Translations under genes and position numbers: made by a program
The notes under the pieces: model-generated
Seen by the model: only the letters and a program-made list of their open reading frames with translations
What the model was told of the DNA's origin: nothing
Database searches by the model: none
Shown here: positions 8,342-17,247 of the stretch, piece by piece
Numbering within the stretch: the first letter of the stretch is position 1
Layout of the letters: each line of letters opens with the position of its first letter
From: Candidatus Aminicenantota bacterium
GTDB taxonomy: Bacteria > Acidobacteriota > Aminicenantia > Aminicenantales > Saccharicenantaceae
DNA: 64,000 nt
Reading direction: 5' to 3'
Assembly: GCA_017999365.1 (NCBI GenBank)
Contig: JAGNLW010000001.1
Location: 690,239-754,238, forward strand

Positions 8342-8390
8342 CCGGGCCCGGCCGGCGGGCCGCGCGGGTCCCGCGGCCCGACAAAAACCG

Positions 8391-8420
8391 TTGGAGGAAC
8401 CCCGCCGGCCGCATTATAAT
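8391..8420 (+). promoter_or_regulatory. Promoter of the epimerase-GH31 operon
   Basis: TTGGAG (8391-8396), an 18-bp spacer and a perfect TATAAT (8415-8420) lie 29 nt upstream of the first ATG of the five-gene operon. Confidence 0.6.
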
Positions 8421-8449
8421 GGGCCCGACCCGCGACGAAAGGACGGCCC

Positions 8450-9493
8450 ATGCCCGAGACACGCCCCCTACGGATCGAGGACGTCCGGAAAAAAGACGAC
8501 CTCCTGGTCATCACCGGCGCCGGCGGCTTCATCGCCGGCTCCCTGGTCCGCTACTTCCACGACAAGGGTTTCACCCGCATCCGGGCCGTCGACAAGAAGC
8601 CCCTCGACGCCTGGTACCGCCGGACGCCCGGCGTCGAAGAACTCGTCCTCGACCTCAGCCGCCGCGACAACTGCGTCCGGGCTTGCGCAGGCGCCGTCGA
8701 AGTCTACAACCTGGCCGCCGACATGGGCGGCATGGGCTTCATCGAGCGCTACCGCGTCGAATGCCTGCGCTCCGTCCTCATCAACACCCACATGATCGAG
8801 GCCGCGGAGAAGGCCGGGGCCGGGCGCTACTTCTTCTCCTCTTCGGCCTGCGCCTACAACATCGACCTCCAGAAGGACGTCCGTTCGCGGGCCCTCAAGG
8901 AGTCCGACGCCTACCCGGCCAACGCCGAGCGCGGCTACGGCTGGGAGAAGCTGTTCTCGGAGATCGTCTGCCAGGAGTATTGGGCCGAACGCGGCTTGAA
9001 GACGGCCATCGCCCGCTTCCACAACGTCTACGGCCCCTACGGCACATGGGACGGCGGCCGCGAGAAGGCCCCGGCGGCCCTCTCGCGCAAGGTCATCGAA
9101 GCCCGCGACAACGGCCGCTTCGCCGTCGACATCTGGGGCGACGGCACGAGGACCCGGAGCTTCATGTGGATCGGCGACTGCCTCGAGGGCATCGACATGA
9201 TCGCCCACTGCGAGGAGCTCGTGGCCACGCCCATCAACCTGGGCTCGCATGAGCTCGTGTCGGTCAACGAGCTGCTGGGCCTCATCGAGGACATCGCCGG
9301 GTACAAGGTCGAACGCCGCTACGACCTGACCCAGCCCATGGGCGTCGGCGGGCGCAACTCCGACAACACCATGATCCGCCGCGTCCTCGGCTGGGAGCCC
9401 TCGACGCCCCTGCGCGAGGGTCTGGCCAAGACCTTCGCCTGGATCGAGGAGCAGTACAACCTGCGCAAGGCCGGGAAGAAGGTGGTCGAATGA
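8450..9493 (+). CDS. GDP-mannose 3,5-epimerase-like SDR enzyme
   Basis: A 347-residue extended SDR protein. The NAD-binding glycine motif GAGGFIAG is at residues 23-30. NLAADMGGMGFIE at 87-99 is the signature of plant GDP-mannose 3,5-epimerase. The acid/base pair of that enzyme is matched by Cys134 (SSACAYN) and Lys206 (GREKAPAAL), and the SDR Tyr/Lys by Tyr163/Lys167 (YGWEK). These give GDP-L-galactose and GDP-L-gulose from GDP-mannose in plants. The conserved set makes the same chemistry likely here, though the nucleotide sugar could differ. It is first in an operon with a lyxose isomerase-like cupin, overlapping it by ATGA. Confidence 0.85.
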   Translation: MPETRPLRIEDVRKKDDLLVITGAGGFIAGSLVRYFHDKGFTRIRAVDKKPLDAWYRRTPGVEELVLDLSRRDNCVRACAGAVEVYNLAADMGGMGFIERYRVECLRSVLINTHMIEAAEKAGAGRYFFSSSACAYNIDLQKDVRSRALKESDAYPANAERGYGWEKLFSEIVCQEYWAERGLKTAIARFHNVYGPYGTWDGGREKAPAALSRKVIEARDNGRFAVDIWGDGTRTRSFMWIGDCLEGIDMIAHCEELVATPINLGSHELVSVNELLGLIEDIAGYKVERRYDLTQPMGVGGRNSDNTMIRRVLGWEPSTPLREGLAKTFAWIEEQYNLRKAGKKVVE

Positions 9494-10026
9494 CGCCGAA
9501 GGAGGCGGCCCGCGTCCGGGCCGAAGCCGCGGCCCTCCTGCGCCGGGCCCGCGTCGCCGTCACCCCGGACGAGATCGAGGCCATGGAGATCGCCGACCTG
9601 GGCTTGGGCGACATCCGGCGCATCGGCCTCGAGGTCATCGTCTACGAGAACAACGACCGCTACTGCGCCAAGGAGCTCGTCCTCCTGCCGCGCCAGACCT
9701 GCCCCGAGCACCGCCATCCCCGGGTCAACGGGCGGAACCCCGGCAAGAAGGAAACCTTCCGCTGCCGATACGGCGAGGTCTACCTCTACGTCGCCGGCGA
9801 ACGGACGCCCAAGCCCAGGGCCCGCATCCCGCGAAGATACAAGGCCTTCCTGACGGCCGGGCGCGAGATCGTCCTGCGGCCGGGCGATATGTACACGCTG
9901 CCGCCCAACGCCCTCCACTGGTTCCAGGCCGGCGACCGCGGCGCCGTCGTCTCCGAGTTTTCCTCGACCAGCACGGACGAGAACGACCTCTTCACCGACC
10001 CCCGCGTCCGGAGGGTCGGCAAGTAG
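9490..10026 (+). CDS. D-lyxose isomerase-like cupin
   Basis: A 178-residue protein of the D-lyxose ketol-isomerase cupin family. Metal ligands are visible as His74 and His76 (CPEHRHP), Glu88 (KKETFRCRYGEV) and His143 (NALHWFQ), the four-residue Mn site of these enzymes. They interconvert D-lyxose with D-xylulose and often D-mannose with D-fructose. With the upstream GDP-mannose epimerase, a mannose or lyxose/galactose role is plausible. The ATG overlaps the epimerase stop by four bases, indicating coupled translation. Confidence 0.82.
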   Translation: MTPKEAARVRAEAAALLRRARVAVTPDEIEAMEIADLGLGDIRRIGLEVIVYENNDRYCAKELVLLPRQTCPEHRHPRVNGRNPGKKETFRCRYGEVYLYVAGERTPKPRARIPRRYKAFLTAGREIVLRPGDMYTLPPNALHWFQAGDRGAVVSEFSSTSTDENDLFTDPRVRRVGK

Positions 10027-10040
10027 GGCGGGAAGCGGCC

Positions 10041-11183
10041 GTGATCGAGATCGGCGTCCCCGTCGAGGACCTCGCGGCCCGGCGCGCCCGCGTCGAGGCG
10101 GCCCGCCGCTTCGAGCGCCCGGACCGCGTCCCGGTCATCCCGGCCATCGCCCACCGCTTCCTGGTCCCCCAGGTCGGAGTGCGTTTCCGCGATTACTACG
10201 CCGACCCGGAGACCATGCTGCGGACCCAGCTCCTGGCCCAGAAGTGGCTCCTGGAGAACGTCCGCACGGACGCGTACGCCATCACCGGGCCGTGGACCGG
10301 GGCCTGGACCGATTTCCAGAACGCCTTCGAGGCCGGCAGTTTGGGTGTCGAGATCGTCTTTCCCGACGACGACATCCCCTGGACCGGCCGGGGCTGGGTG
10401 GCCGGCGAGGCCGACCTGCGGCGGCTCGAGGCCATGGACTTCGTCCACTCCGGGCTCAACGCCCGCCAGGTCGCCTGCCGCCGGCGGATGATGGAGGTCG
10501 CGGACAAGTACCCCGTCCGCTTCCTCGGCGGCGAGGTCTTCTACCCCGGCGCCAACCCCTCCCTGACCCACACCTCGGACGGGCCCTTCGGCGTCGCCGG
10601 CGCCCTCATGGGCCCGACCGAGCTCTTCCTGGCCGTCAAGGAGCGTCCCGACTTCGTCCGCGAGCTCCTGCGCGTCGTCACGGACAAGCTCATCGAATGG
10701 CTCGACTTCTGCTGGGCCGAGGAGGGCCTCCCCCGGCCCAAGGACTTCGCCTGGACCGACGACCTGGCCGTGTCGCTCTCGGCCCCGGACTTCCGGGAGG
10801 TCGTCCTGCCGTCCGAGAAGCGGCTGCGCTTCCACTTCGACGGCCGCCTCTCGCTCCACATGTGCGGCCGCAGCGACCACCTCCTGGAGATCTTCCGCGA
10901 CGACCTGGCCATCCACGAACTCCAGGGCTTCGGGTACGAGGTCGACCTCGACCGCGTCGGCGAGGCCCTCGGCGGCCGGGTCGTCCTCCTCGGCAACGTC
11001 GATCCCCGGCTCATCCGCTCCGGGACGCCGGAGGACGTCCGGCGGGCCACCCGCCGGGTCCTCGAGAAGCTGGCCCCGCGCGGCGGCCTCATCGTCCAGG
11101 ACGGCAACAACGTCCCGCCGGGCTCGCCGCTGGCCAACATCAACGCCATGATGGAGGCGGCCGAGGACTGGGGGCGGCCGTGA
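10041..11183 (+). CDS. UroD-fold protein, MtaA/CmuA-like (1 of 3)
   Basis: A 380-residue TIM-barrel protein of the uroporphyrinogen decarboxylase superfamily, with a GTG start preceded by GGGCGGGAAG. LSLHMCGRSDHL at about 270-281 has the HxCG zinc motif of methylcobamide:thiol methyltransferases and not the heme-pathway signature. GNVDPRLI and GTPEDVRR follow, also typical of that group. The downstream cysteine that completes the zinc site in MtaA-type enzymes appears replaced (VQDGNNVPPGSP). It overlaps the next UroD-fold gene. A methyl-transfer role in sugar metabolism is inferred; the substrate is unknown. Confidence 0.8.
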   Translation: MIEIGVPVEDLAARRARVEAARRFERPDRVPVIPAIAHRFLVPQVGVRFRDYYADPETMLRTQLLAQKWLLENVRTDAYAITGPWTGAWTDFQNAFEAGSLGVEIVFPDDDIPWTGRGWVAGEADLRRLEAMDFVHSGLNARQVACRRRMMEVADKYPVRFLGGEVFYPGANPSLTHTSDGPFGVAGALMGPTELFLAVKERPDFVRELLRVVTDKLIEWLDFCWAEEGLPRPKDFAWTDDLAVSLSAPDFREVVLPSEKRLRFHFDGRLSLHMCGRSDHLLEIFRDDLAIHELQGFGYEVDLDRVGEALGGRVVLLGNVDPRLIRSGTPEDVRRATRRVLEKLAPRGGLIVQDGNNVPPGSPLANINAMMEAAEDWGRP

Positions 11184-12334
11184 GCGCGCGCGGCTTCCTG
11201 ACCCGGCTCTGGGACCTGGCCAACGACGACCGCCCCGGCTTCCTCGTCGGCTACGCCGGGCCGAGGGTGAAGGGCGGCACGCCCGTCCGCAGCGCCCTGT
11301 TCTCGACCGAGGGCGAAGGGACCGTGCGCGAGCGGCTCCGGGACCCGGCCAGGTTCCTGGCCGCCCAGCTGGAGGAGATCGAAGGGCAATCGAAGCTCCG
11401 GGGCGACCTCGTCCCGGCCCTCTGCCCGACGCTCGGCGTCATCGCCGTCCCCTCGGCCTTCGGCTGCGAGGTCGTCTGGTGGGAAAACGACTTCCCGGCC
11501 GTCCGGCCCCTGCCGGGCGACGCGGTGTCCCGCGTCCGCGGCCTGCGCCGTCCCGGCCTCGGCGACGGCGAGCTCGGCCGCATCCTCGACCACACCCGCG
11601 TCTTCCTGGAGCGGACGGGCGGGCGGATGCCCATCCGCCTGGCCGACCTCCAGGGCCCGCTCGACAACGCCGCCCTCATCCTCGGGCACACGGCTTTCCT
11701 CGAGGCCCTGCTCACGGCCCCGCGAGAGGTCCACCGTCTGCTCGAGCTCATCACCGAGCTGACCATCGACTTCGCCCGGGCCCAGCGCGAGCTCGTCCGG
11801 GCCGCCGGGGCCGAATTCGTGCCGAGCACCTTCCAGCCCTGGCTCCCCGACGGCCGGGGCCTTTCGGTGGCCAACGACGTCGCCGTCATGCTCTCGCCGG
11901 AGCTCCACGACGCGTTCGGCCGGCCCTACCTCGAGCGGCTGGCGGAGGCCTTCGGCGGCGTCTACGTCCACTCCTGCGGCGACTGGACCCACCTCTTCCC
12001 CAGCCTGGAGAAGGTCCGCGGCCTGCGCGGCCTCGAGTTCGGCGCGAGCGAGGCGGACTACCGGAAAGTGCTGGCGCGCTTCGGCGGCAAGACGGTCCTG
12101 GCCTGCCGCGTCGGCCTCCACCGCGACATCACGTTCGACGGCATGGCCGACTTCTTCCGCCGCGTCGTCGCCGCCGCGCCGACGCCCCGAGGTCTTTTCG
12201 TCCACGTCGACATCACCAACGGTCTCGTGCCGGCGGGCTGGCCGGAGACCGACCTCGAAGAGATCTACGCCATCCTCGAGGCCGGCAACCCGGCCTGGCC
12301 GGCGCCGGGCGGAGCGGAGAGGACGGGACGATGA
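11180..12334 (+). CDS. UroD-fold protein (2 of 3)
   Basis: A 384-residue paralog of the preceding gene. Its GTG start at 11180 overlaps the previous TGA (GTGA). The zinc motif HSCG occurs in VYVHSCGDWTHLF near residue 264. Preceding it is LADLQGPLDNAALILG, a substrate-pocket segment of this superfamily. The C-terminal cysteine expected in MtaA enzymes is absent. Two different UroD-fold genes in tandem suggest a heterodimer or two successive steps, an inference. Its stop overlaps the GH31 start by ATGA. Confidence 0.78.
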   Translation: MSARGFLTRLWDLANDDRPGFLVGYAGPRVKGGTPVRSALFSTEGEGTVRERLRDPARFLAAQLEEIEGQSKLRGDLVPALCPTLGVIAVPSAFGCEVVWWENDFPAVRPLPGDAVSRVRGLRRPGLGDGELGRILDHTRVFLERTGGRMPIRLADLQGPLDNAALILGHTAFLEALLTAPREVHRLLELITELTIDFARAQRELVRAAGAEFVPSTFQPWLPDGRGLSVANDVAVMLSPELHDAFGRPYLERLAEAFGGVYVHSCGDWTHLFPSLEKVRGLRGLEFGASEADYRKVLARFGGKTVLACRVGLHRDITFDGMADFFRRVVAAAPTPRGLFVHVDITNGLVPAGWPETDLEEIYAILEAGNPAWPAPGGAERTGR

Positions 12335-14814
12335 GCGACGGAAGCGGGCGGCCCGGTCCGCTCCCGGAAGCGCACGACCCGTTCACGGCCGTGACCGGCT
12401 GGACACTGGCCGGCGCGGGAACCGGTCCGCTCCTGCGATCGGGGACGCTGCGACCGGGGACATGTACCTCCGGTACGTGTCCCCAAAAGTTGGTCCTGGA
12501 GCTGAAGACCGCCGCGGGCGGCCACGCCCGCCTGATCGCCCAAGCCGTCTCGCCCGGGACCTGGATGCTCTCGATCGTTCCCGACGGCGCGGTCGAGCCG
12601 CGGCCGACGCCCATGGTCGTCCCCGGCGAACGGAAGCTCATCCGCCTCGCCGCCCGGGAGAAGGACGGGCGGCTCGTCGTCCGAGGTCCCGAGCTCCGCC
12701 TCGAGGTCCGGCTCGAGCCCTTCGACCTGCGCTTCGTCGACCGCCGCGGCCGGACCGTCCTGGCGGCCAATCCCGCCGACGTCGACGGCCTGGGCCGCCC
12801 GGCCGTGCCCCCGCTCGGCGCCGGCCGCGGCCCCGGCGGGATGCCCTTCGTTACGGCCGCCTTCCGCCTCGCGCCCGGCGAGCGCCTCTACGGCTTGGGC
12901 GAGAAGTTCACCCGGCTCGACAAAGCGGGCGGGCGCTTCGTCTCCTGGACGGTCGACGCCCTGGGCTCGACGAGCGAGCGCTCCCACAAGAACGTGCCCT
13001 TTCTCTGGAGCGACCGGGGATACGGCCTCTTCGCCGACTCGGGCGCCCGGATCGACTGGGACCTCGGGGCGACCTCGCTCCGAACCTGGGCCCTGCGGGT
13101 CGACGCGCCGGCCCTCGATCTCCACATCTTCCACGGCCCGGGCCCGGACCGCATCCTGCGGGCCTTCACGGACCTGACGGGGCGGGCGCCCGCCGTGCCG
13201 GACTGGTCCTTCGGGCTGTGGCTGTCGTCGGGGGGGACCTATCGCGACCAGGCCTCGATCGAGACGCTCCTCGACGGGATCGAGCGGCACCGCCTCCCCG
13301 CCGCGGTCGTCCACATCGATCCCTGGTGGATGCGCTGGCGGAGGTACTGCGATTTCGAATGGGATCGGGAGGCCTTCCCCGATCCCGAGGGTCTCATCCG
13401 CCGTGTCCACGGCCTCGGCCTGAAGCTCTGCCTGTGGGAGCATCCCTATATCTCGGCCGAGAGCCCGCTCTTTCGCGAGGCCGAGGCCCGGGGATATCTC
13501 CTGCGCCGGCCGGACGGTTCGACCCGCGTCGTCGACTACGGCCTGTCGCTCGCCCCCCGGCCCGACGGCGTCGTCCGGCTGGGCGAGCCGGGCGCGACCT
13601 GGAACGCCCCGGCCGCCATCGTCGACCTGACCAACCCCGAAGCCCGGGCTTGGTTCAAGGACCTCCACCGGCCGCTCCTGCGCCTGGGCGTCGACGTCTT
13701 CAAGACCGACTTCGGCGAGGACGTGCCCGCGGACGCCGTGTTCCACGACGGGCGGACGGGGGCCGAGCTCCACAACCTCTATCCCCTGCTTTACAACGAA
13801 GCGGTCTACGAGGTGACGGCCGAGGAGAAAGGGCGAGGGCTCGTCTGGGCCCGGTCCGGAACGGCCGGCAGCCAGCGCTTCCCCGTCGGCTGGTCGGGGG
13901 ACCCGGCCGCGGACTGGGACAGCCTGGCCGCGACCGTCCGCGGCGGGCTGGCGGCGGGGATGTCGGGCCTGGCCCTCTGGAGCCACGACATCGGCGGTTA
14001 CCGCGGCCGGCCCGATCCCGAGCTCTACGTCCGCTGGGCCCAGTTCGGCCTGTTCTCGTCGCACAGCCGCATGCACGGCGACTCGCCGCGCGAGCCCTGG
14101 CTGTTCGGCGCGGAAGCCCTGGCCGTCGTCCGACGCTATGCCGAGCTCCGCCACCGGCTCTTCCCCTACATCAGGAGCGCGGCCCTGGAGGCCGGGCGGA
14201 CAGGGCTGCCGGTCCTGAGAGCCCTGCCGCTGGCCTTCCCGAACGACCCGAACGGCGCGGCCTGGGACCACGAATTTCTGTTCGGGCCGGCGCTGCTCGT
14301 CGCCCCCGTCATCCGCCCCCTCCGCGAGCTCGGGCGGGCCGGCGGGCGCGGGGCCGGGCGGCCGGTCTTCCCGGTCTACCTGCCGCCGGGGACGTGGATC
14401 GACCTGTGGTCGGGAAAGACGCACGCCGGCCCGGCCGTCGTCGAAGCCCCGGCGCCGCTTCCCATCATGCCGGTCTTCGTCCGGGCCGGCTCGGCCGTCC
14501 CGATGACGGGAAACTCCCGGCGCGTCCCGGCCGGGACCGTCGACCCGCTCGAGGTCGCGGTCTACCCCGCGGCGGGCCCGACGGAAGGCGTCCTATGCGA
14601 AGAAGAAGGCCGGAGCCGGTTCCGCCTCACTCCGGAGAAGGGCGGCCACCGGTTCGAATGGTCGGGGGCCGTTTCGCGGCGGATCGTCGTCCGCTCCGGA
14701 GCCGGCGCCCGAGCGCCCGTCCTCGCGAGGATCCCCCCAGAGCGTTCGAAGAAGGGATCGCTGTTCCTGCGGCTCAGGCCATGGAACGGGCCGGCCGCTA
14801 CTTCCCGCCGCTGA
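12331..14814 (+). CDS. GH31 glycosidase (alpha-xylosidase/glucosidase-like) with embedded REP
   Basis: An 827-residue GH31 protein. The catalytic nucleophile is Asp460 in VDVFKTDFGED and the acid/base is Asp524 in GWSGDPAADW, the same spacing and sequence as E. coli YicI alpha-xylosidase. LWSHDIGGYRGRPDPELYVRW and SSHSRMHGDSP follow. No signal peptide is evident, so it probably acts in the cytoplasm on imported oligosaccharides. A 29-bp palindrome (12456-12484) lies inside the N-terminal domain and is read as GTCTSGTCP without loss of frame. The 3' end overlaps the convergent sensor gene by 17 nt. It is the last gene of the operon. Confidence 0.88.
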   Translation: MSDGSGRPGPLPEAHDPFTAVTGWTLAGAGTGPLLRSGTLRPGTCTSGTCPQKLVLELKTAAGGHARLIAQAVSPGTWMLSIVPDGAVEPRPTPMVVPGERKLIRLAAREKDGRLVVRGPELRLEVRLEPFDLRFVDRRGRTVLAANPADVDGLGRPAVPPLGAGRGPGGMPFVTAAFRLAPGERLYGLGEKFTRLDKAGGRFVSWTVDALGSTSERSHKNVPFLWSDRGYGLFADSGARIDWDLGATSLRTWALRVDAPALDLHIFHGPGPDRILRAFTDLTGRAPAVPDWSFGLWLSSGGTYRDQASIETLLDGIERHRLPAAVVHIDPWWMRWRRYCDFEWDREAFPDPEGLIRRVHGLGLKLCLWEHPYISAESPLFREAEARGYLLRRPDGSTRVVDYGLSLAPRPDGVVRLGEPGATWNAPAAIVDLTNPEARAWFKDLHRPLLRLGVDVFKTDFGEDVPADAVFHDGRTGAELHNLYPLLYNEAVYEVTAEEKGRGLVWARSGTAGSQRFPVGWSGDPAADWDSLAATVRGGLAAGMSGLALWSHDIGGYRGRPDPELYVRWAQFGLFSSHSRMHGDSPREPWLFGAEALAVVRRYAELRHRLFPYIRSAALEAGRTGLPVLRALPLAFPNDPNGAAWDHEFLFGPALLVAPVIRPLRELGRAGGRGAGRPVFPVYLPPGTWIDLWSGKTHAGPAVVEAPAPLPIMPVFVRAGSAVPMTGNSRRVPAGTVDPLEVAVYPAAGPTEGVLCEEEGRSRFRLTPEKGGHRFEWSGAVSRRIVVRSGAGARAPVLARIPPERSKKGSLFLRLRPWNGPAATSRR
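12456..12484. repeat. REP palindrome, in-frame inside GH31
   Basis: The 13-nt arms are GGGGACATGTACC and GGTACGTGTCCCC, with a TCC loop. It lies within codons 42-52 of the GH31 gene. Confidence 0.9.
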
Positions 14815-16138
14815 CGGCCGCGGCGGCCGGAAAGGTCGCCCAGGTCCCGTTCCGGCGATAGCGGATGGCTTCGCCGAGGGCCTTGAGGTAGGCCTCGTCG
14901 GGAACGCTGTTGACCTTGCCCTCGAGACGGAACTTCTCGTGCAGGGTCTTGAAGTCGTTGCCCAAGCCGACGTTCCTCAAGGCCAAGGTCTTGTCGAGGT
15001 CGTAGAAGACCTGGGCCTCGATGGTCACGGCCGTCAGCCCGTCGCCCTCGTGGACCCAGAAGTAGTTGACCGGGTCGCCGACCTTGCGGACGGCGGCGTG
15101 GACGTCGGTCTTCGGGAACAGGATGTAGGCGGCCTCCGAGCCGGGGCCGATGTCCCGCCAGCGGTAGGCCGGGTCGTCCTGGGGGGAGCCGCCGGCCAGG
15201 CGCCCGCCCTCGAAGACGGCGATGCAGCCGCGGGCGTACTCGTTGTTGACCCCCCCGAGGACGAGCTCCTTGGCGCCGTCCCCGTCGACGTCGCCGCGCC
15301 TGGCCTCCATCAGGTAGCCGGCGTTCCAATACTCGCCTTCGAGCCGGCCGCGGGCATCGAGCAAGGCCACCTGGCACGGCCAGTCGGGCTTGTGAAAGGA
15401 GACGACCAGGACCTCGAGGGCGCCGTCGTCGTCGTAATCGTCGACGTCGAAGCCGAAGACGCGATACTCCTTGCGGAAGGAGCCCGCCTCCAGGGCCAGC
15501 GCGCGGCCGGCCGCGAACCGCCAGCGCTCGACGCCCTTGTCGTCGATGCACACAAGCTCTCCCTCGGCGTCCTCGGAGCGCGTCTGGACGCTGAACAGGG
15601 TCTCGACGCGGCCGTCGGCGTCGACGTCCCTGAACATGATCCATGGCCAGACGGCGTCGTAGGCGCCGCCAAGCCGTTTCTCCTGGAAGTGGCCCCCATA
15701 GGAGTCGCGCGTTTCCAGGTCGGCCGCCTTCGTGTCGAAAAGCCAGAGCTCCCGGCCTTTCTCGTTGAGGGCCAGGAGCCGCGAGCCGGAGATGTCGAAG
15801 CGGGAGGGCACCGAGCTGCCGTGGAGGATGAGCAGGACGACGGCCGCCCCCAGGCCCGCCAGGGCCAGGAGCCCGCCGATGACCCAAGGCCAACGGGACC
15901 GCTTGGCCGCGCTGTTCGCCTGGGCCGCGCCGCCCGCCGCGCGGGAGGCCATCCAGGCGTCGATCTGGTCCCGGTAGGCGAAGACCTTGCCCTTGGAGTC
16001 GCGGTCCAGGCGGTGGACCGGCAGGCCGTAGCGCTGCTCCCAGCGGACGCAGGTCCGGACGTCGCGGTCGAGGTAGGCGGCGATCTCCTTCCAGGAGGTC
16101 AGGATGTTCTCTTTCTTCCCGTTCGGCGCCGCGGTCAT
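14798..16138 (-). CDS. Membrane sensor: HTH domain, one TM helix, FG-GAP/VCBS repeats
   Basis: A 446-residue protein. Residues 11-66 (ILTSWKEIAAYLDRDVRTCV, then RWEQRYGLPVHRLDRDS) form a MerR/excisionase-like helix-turn-helix. A single transmembrane helix spans about 84-107 (WVIGGLLALAGLGAAVVLLIL). The rest holds several Asp-rich FG-GAP/VCBS repeats (VDDYDDDGALEVLVV, GDVDGDGAKELVLGG) that build a beta-propeller outside the membrane. The layout is of a one-component transmembrane regulator in which an extracytoplasmic propeller reports to a DNA-binding domain. The start at 16138 has AGAGGA upstream. Regulation of the neighbouring glycan genes is inferred. Confidence 0.8.
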   Translation of the reverse strand: MTAAPNGKKENILTSWKEIAAYLDRDVRTCVRWEQRYGLPVHRLDRDSKGKVFAYRDQIDAWMASRAAGGAAQANSAAKRSRWPWVIGGLLALAGLGAAVVLLILHGSSVPSRFDISGSRLLALNEKGRELWLFDTKAADLETRDSYGGHFQEKRLGGAYDAVWPWIMFRDVDADGRVETLFSVQTRSEDAEGELVCIDDKGVERWRFAAGRALALEAGSFRKEYRVFGFDVDDYDDDGALEVLVVSFHKPDWPCQVALLDARGRLEGEYWNAGYLMEARRGDVDGDGAKELVLGGVNNEYARGCIAVFEGGRLAGGSPQDDPAYRWRDIGPGSEAAYILFPKTDVHAAVRKVGDPVNYFWVHEGDGLTAVTIEAQVFYDLDKTLALRNVGLGNDFKTLHEKFRLEGKVNSVPDEAYLKALGEAIRYRRNGTWATFPAAAAVSGGK

Positions 16139-16166
16139 ATCGGTCCTCTTCGCATGGAAGCCGCTC

Positions 16167-16195
16167 ATTATCAACGAAAAGGGCCTTCCGGTCAA
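16167..16195 (-). promoter_or_regulatory. Promoter of the HTH/FG-GAP sensor gene
   Basis: On the minus strand: TTGACC (16190-16195), 17-bp spacer, GATAAT (16167-16172), 28 nt upstream of the start codon at 16138. Confidence 0.65.
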
Positions 16196-16223
16196 GAGGC
16201 GGGAAGCCCGGCGCCGGGAGCGT

Positions 16224-17243
16224 CTATGCGGCCGCGGCCTCGGCCATGGCGGCGACGTTGGCCGGCGGCACGTCGGGCAGGATGGCCTCGTGGCTGGGGC
16301 TGACGATGAGGTGGGGCCCCAGAACGGCCTTGATCCGGCGGACCTCCCGGCGGACCTCTTCCGGCGTGCCGTGGGGCAGCACGCGCTGGGTGTCGACCCC
16401 GCCGAGGAAGGCGATCTTGCCGCCGAAGTCCCGGGCCAGGCTCTCGGCGTCCATGTTCGCGGCCTTGGCCTGGAGCGGGTGGAGGCAATTGACGCCCGCG
16501 GCGACGAGCTTGGGGATGACCCGGTGGATGGAGCCGCAGGAGTGGAGGATGACCTGGTGGCCGCGGCGGTGGGCCTGGTCGGTGAGCTTCCGGAACCAGG
16601 GCAGGACGAAGCGGTCGAGCAGGGCCGGCGAGATCATGAGGTCGAGCTGGGTGCCGAAGTCGTTGCCGAAGAAGAAGGCGTCGACGCGGTCGCCGGCGGC
16701 GTCGAAGAAGCGCTCGTTGGCCGCGTGGTAGAAGCCGCAGACGCGGTCCGTGGCGGCCTCGACGACCTCAGGATGGGTGTGCATCTTGATGAAGTAGGCG
16801 TCCATGCCGAAGAAGTCCATGAGGTCGTGGTAGAACGGCGTCCAGAAGCCGGAGGCCCGGTAGTGGGGCCCGGCCGCGTCGAGGGCGGCCACCGTCTCCG
16901 AAAAATCGAGGGCGGCCGGGTCGGGCCAGTCGAAGCGGTCGAGCTCGGCCGGGTCCTCGATCTCGGCCAGGGGCCCGGCCTGGCCGTGGCTGGATTTGGC
17001 CGCTTCCCAGTTCCAATTGAAGATGCCCTTGGCCGCCGTCGAGGGGAAGGTCGTCGCGGCGAACGAGGGCGAGATCCAGCGGAAGTCGTCGCCGAGCTTG
17101 CGGCGCAGATCCTCCTCGGTCGCCGTGCCGAAGTAACGGTGCAGGCCCGGCCAGCTCGCGGCGTGGGGATTGCCGAGCCAGAAGCCGGTCCGGGGGGCCG
17201 GCCGCAGGGCGACGATCTCGCGAACGGTCTGGCGCGGGGTCAT
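16224..17243 (-). CDS. UroD-fold protein (3 of 3)
   Basis: A 339-residue UroD-superfamily barrel. The zinc motif HSCG is in VILHSCGSIHRVIP near residue 232. GGVDTQRVLPHGTPEEVR near the C-terminus is typical of the methyltransferase branch. As in the two paralogs at 10041 and 11180, the third zinc-ligand cysteine is absent (LIVSPSHEAILPDVPP). It lies 4 nt behind the sulfatase-TPR gene and is co-transcribed with it. Substrate unknown. Confidence 0.8.
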   Translation of the reverse strand: MTPRQTVREIVALRPAPRTGFWLGNPHAASWPGLHRYFGTATEEDLRRKLGDDFRWISPSFAATTFPSTAAKGIFNWNWEAAKSSHGQAGPLAEIEDPAELDRFDWPDPAALDFSETVAALDAAGPHYRASGFWTPFYHDLMDFFGMDAYFIKMHTHPEVVEAATDRVCGFYHAANERFFDAAGDRVDAFFFGNDFGTQLDLMISPALLDRFVLPWFRKLTDQAHRRGHQVILHSCGSIHRVIPKLVAAGVNCLHPLQAKAANMDAESLARDFGGKIAFLGGVDTQRVLPHGTPEEVRREVRRIKAVLGPHLIVSPSHEAILPDVPPANVAAMAEAAAA

Positions 17244-17247
17244 GGCC

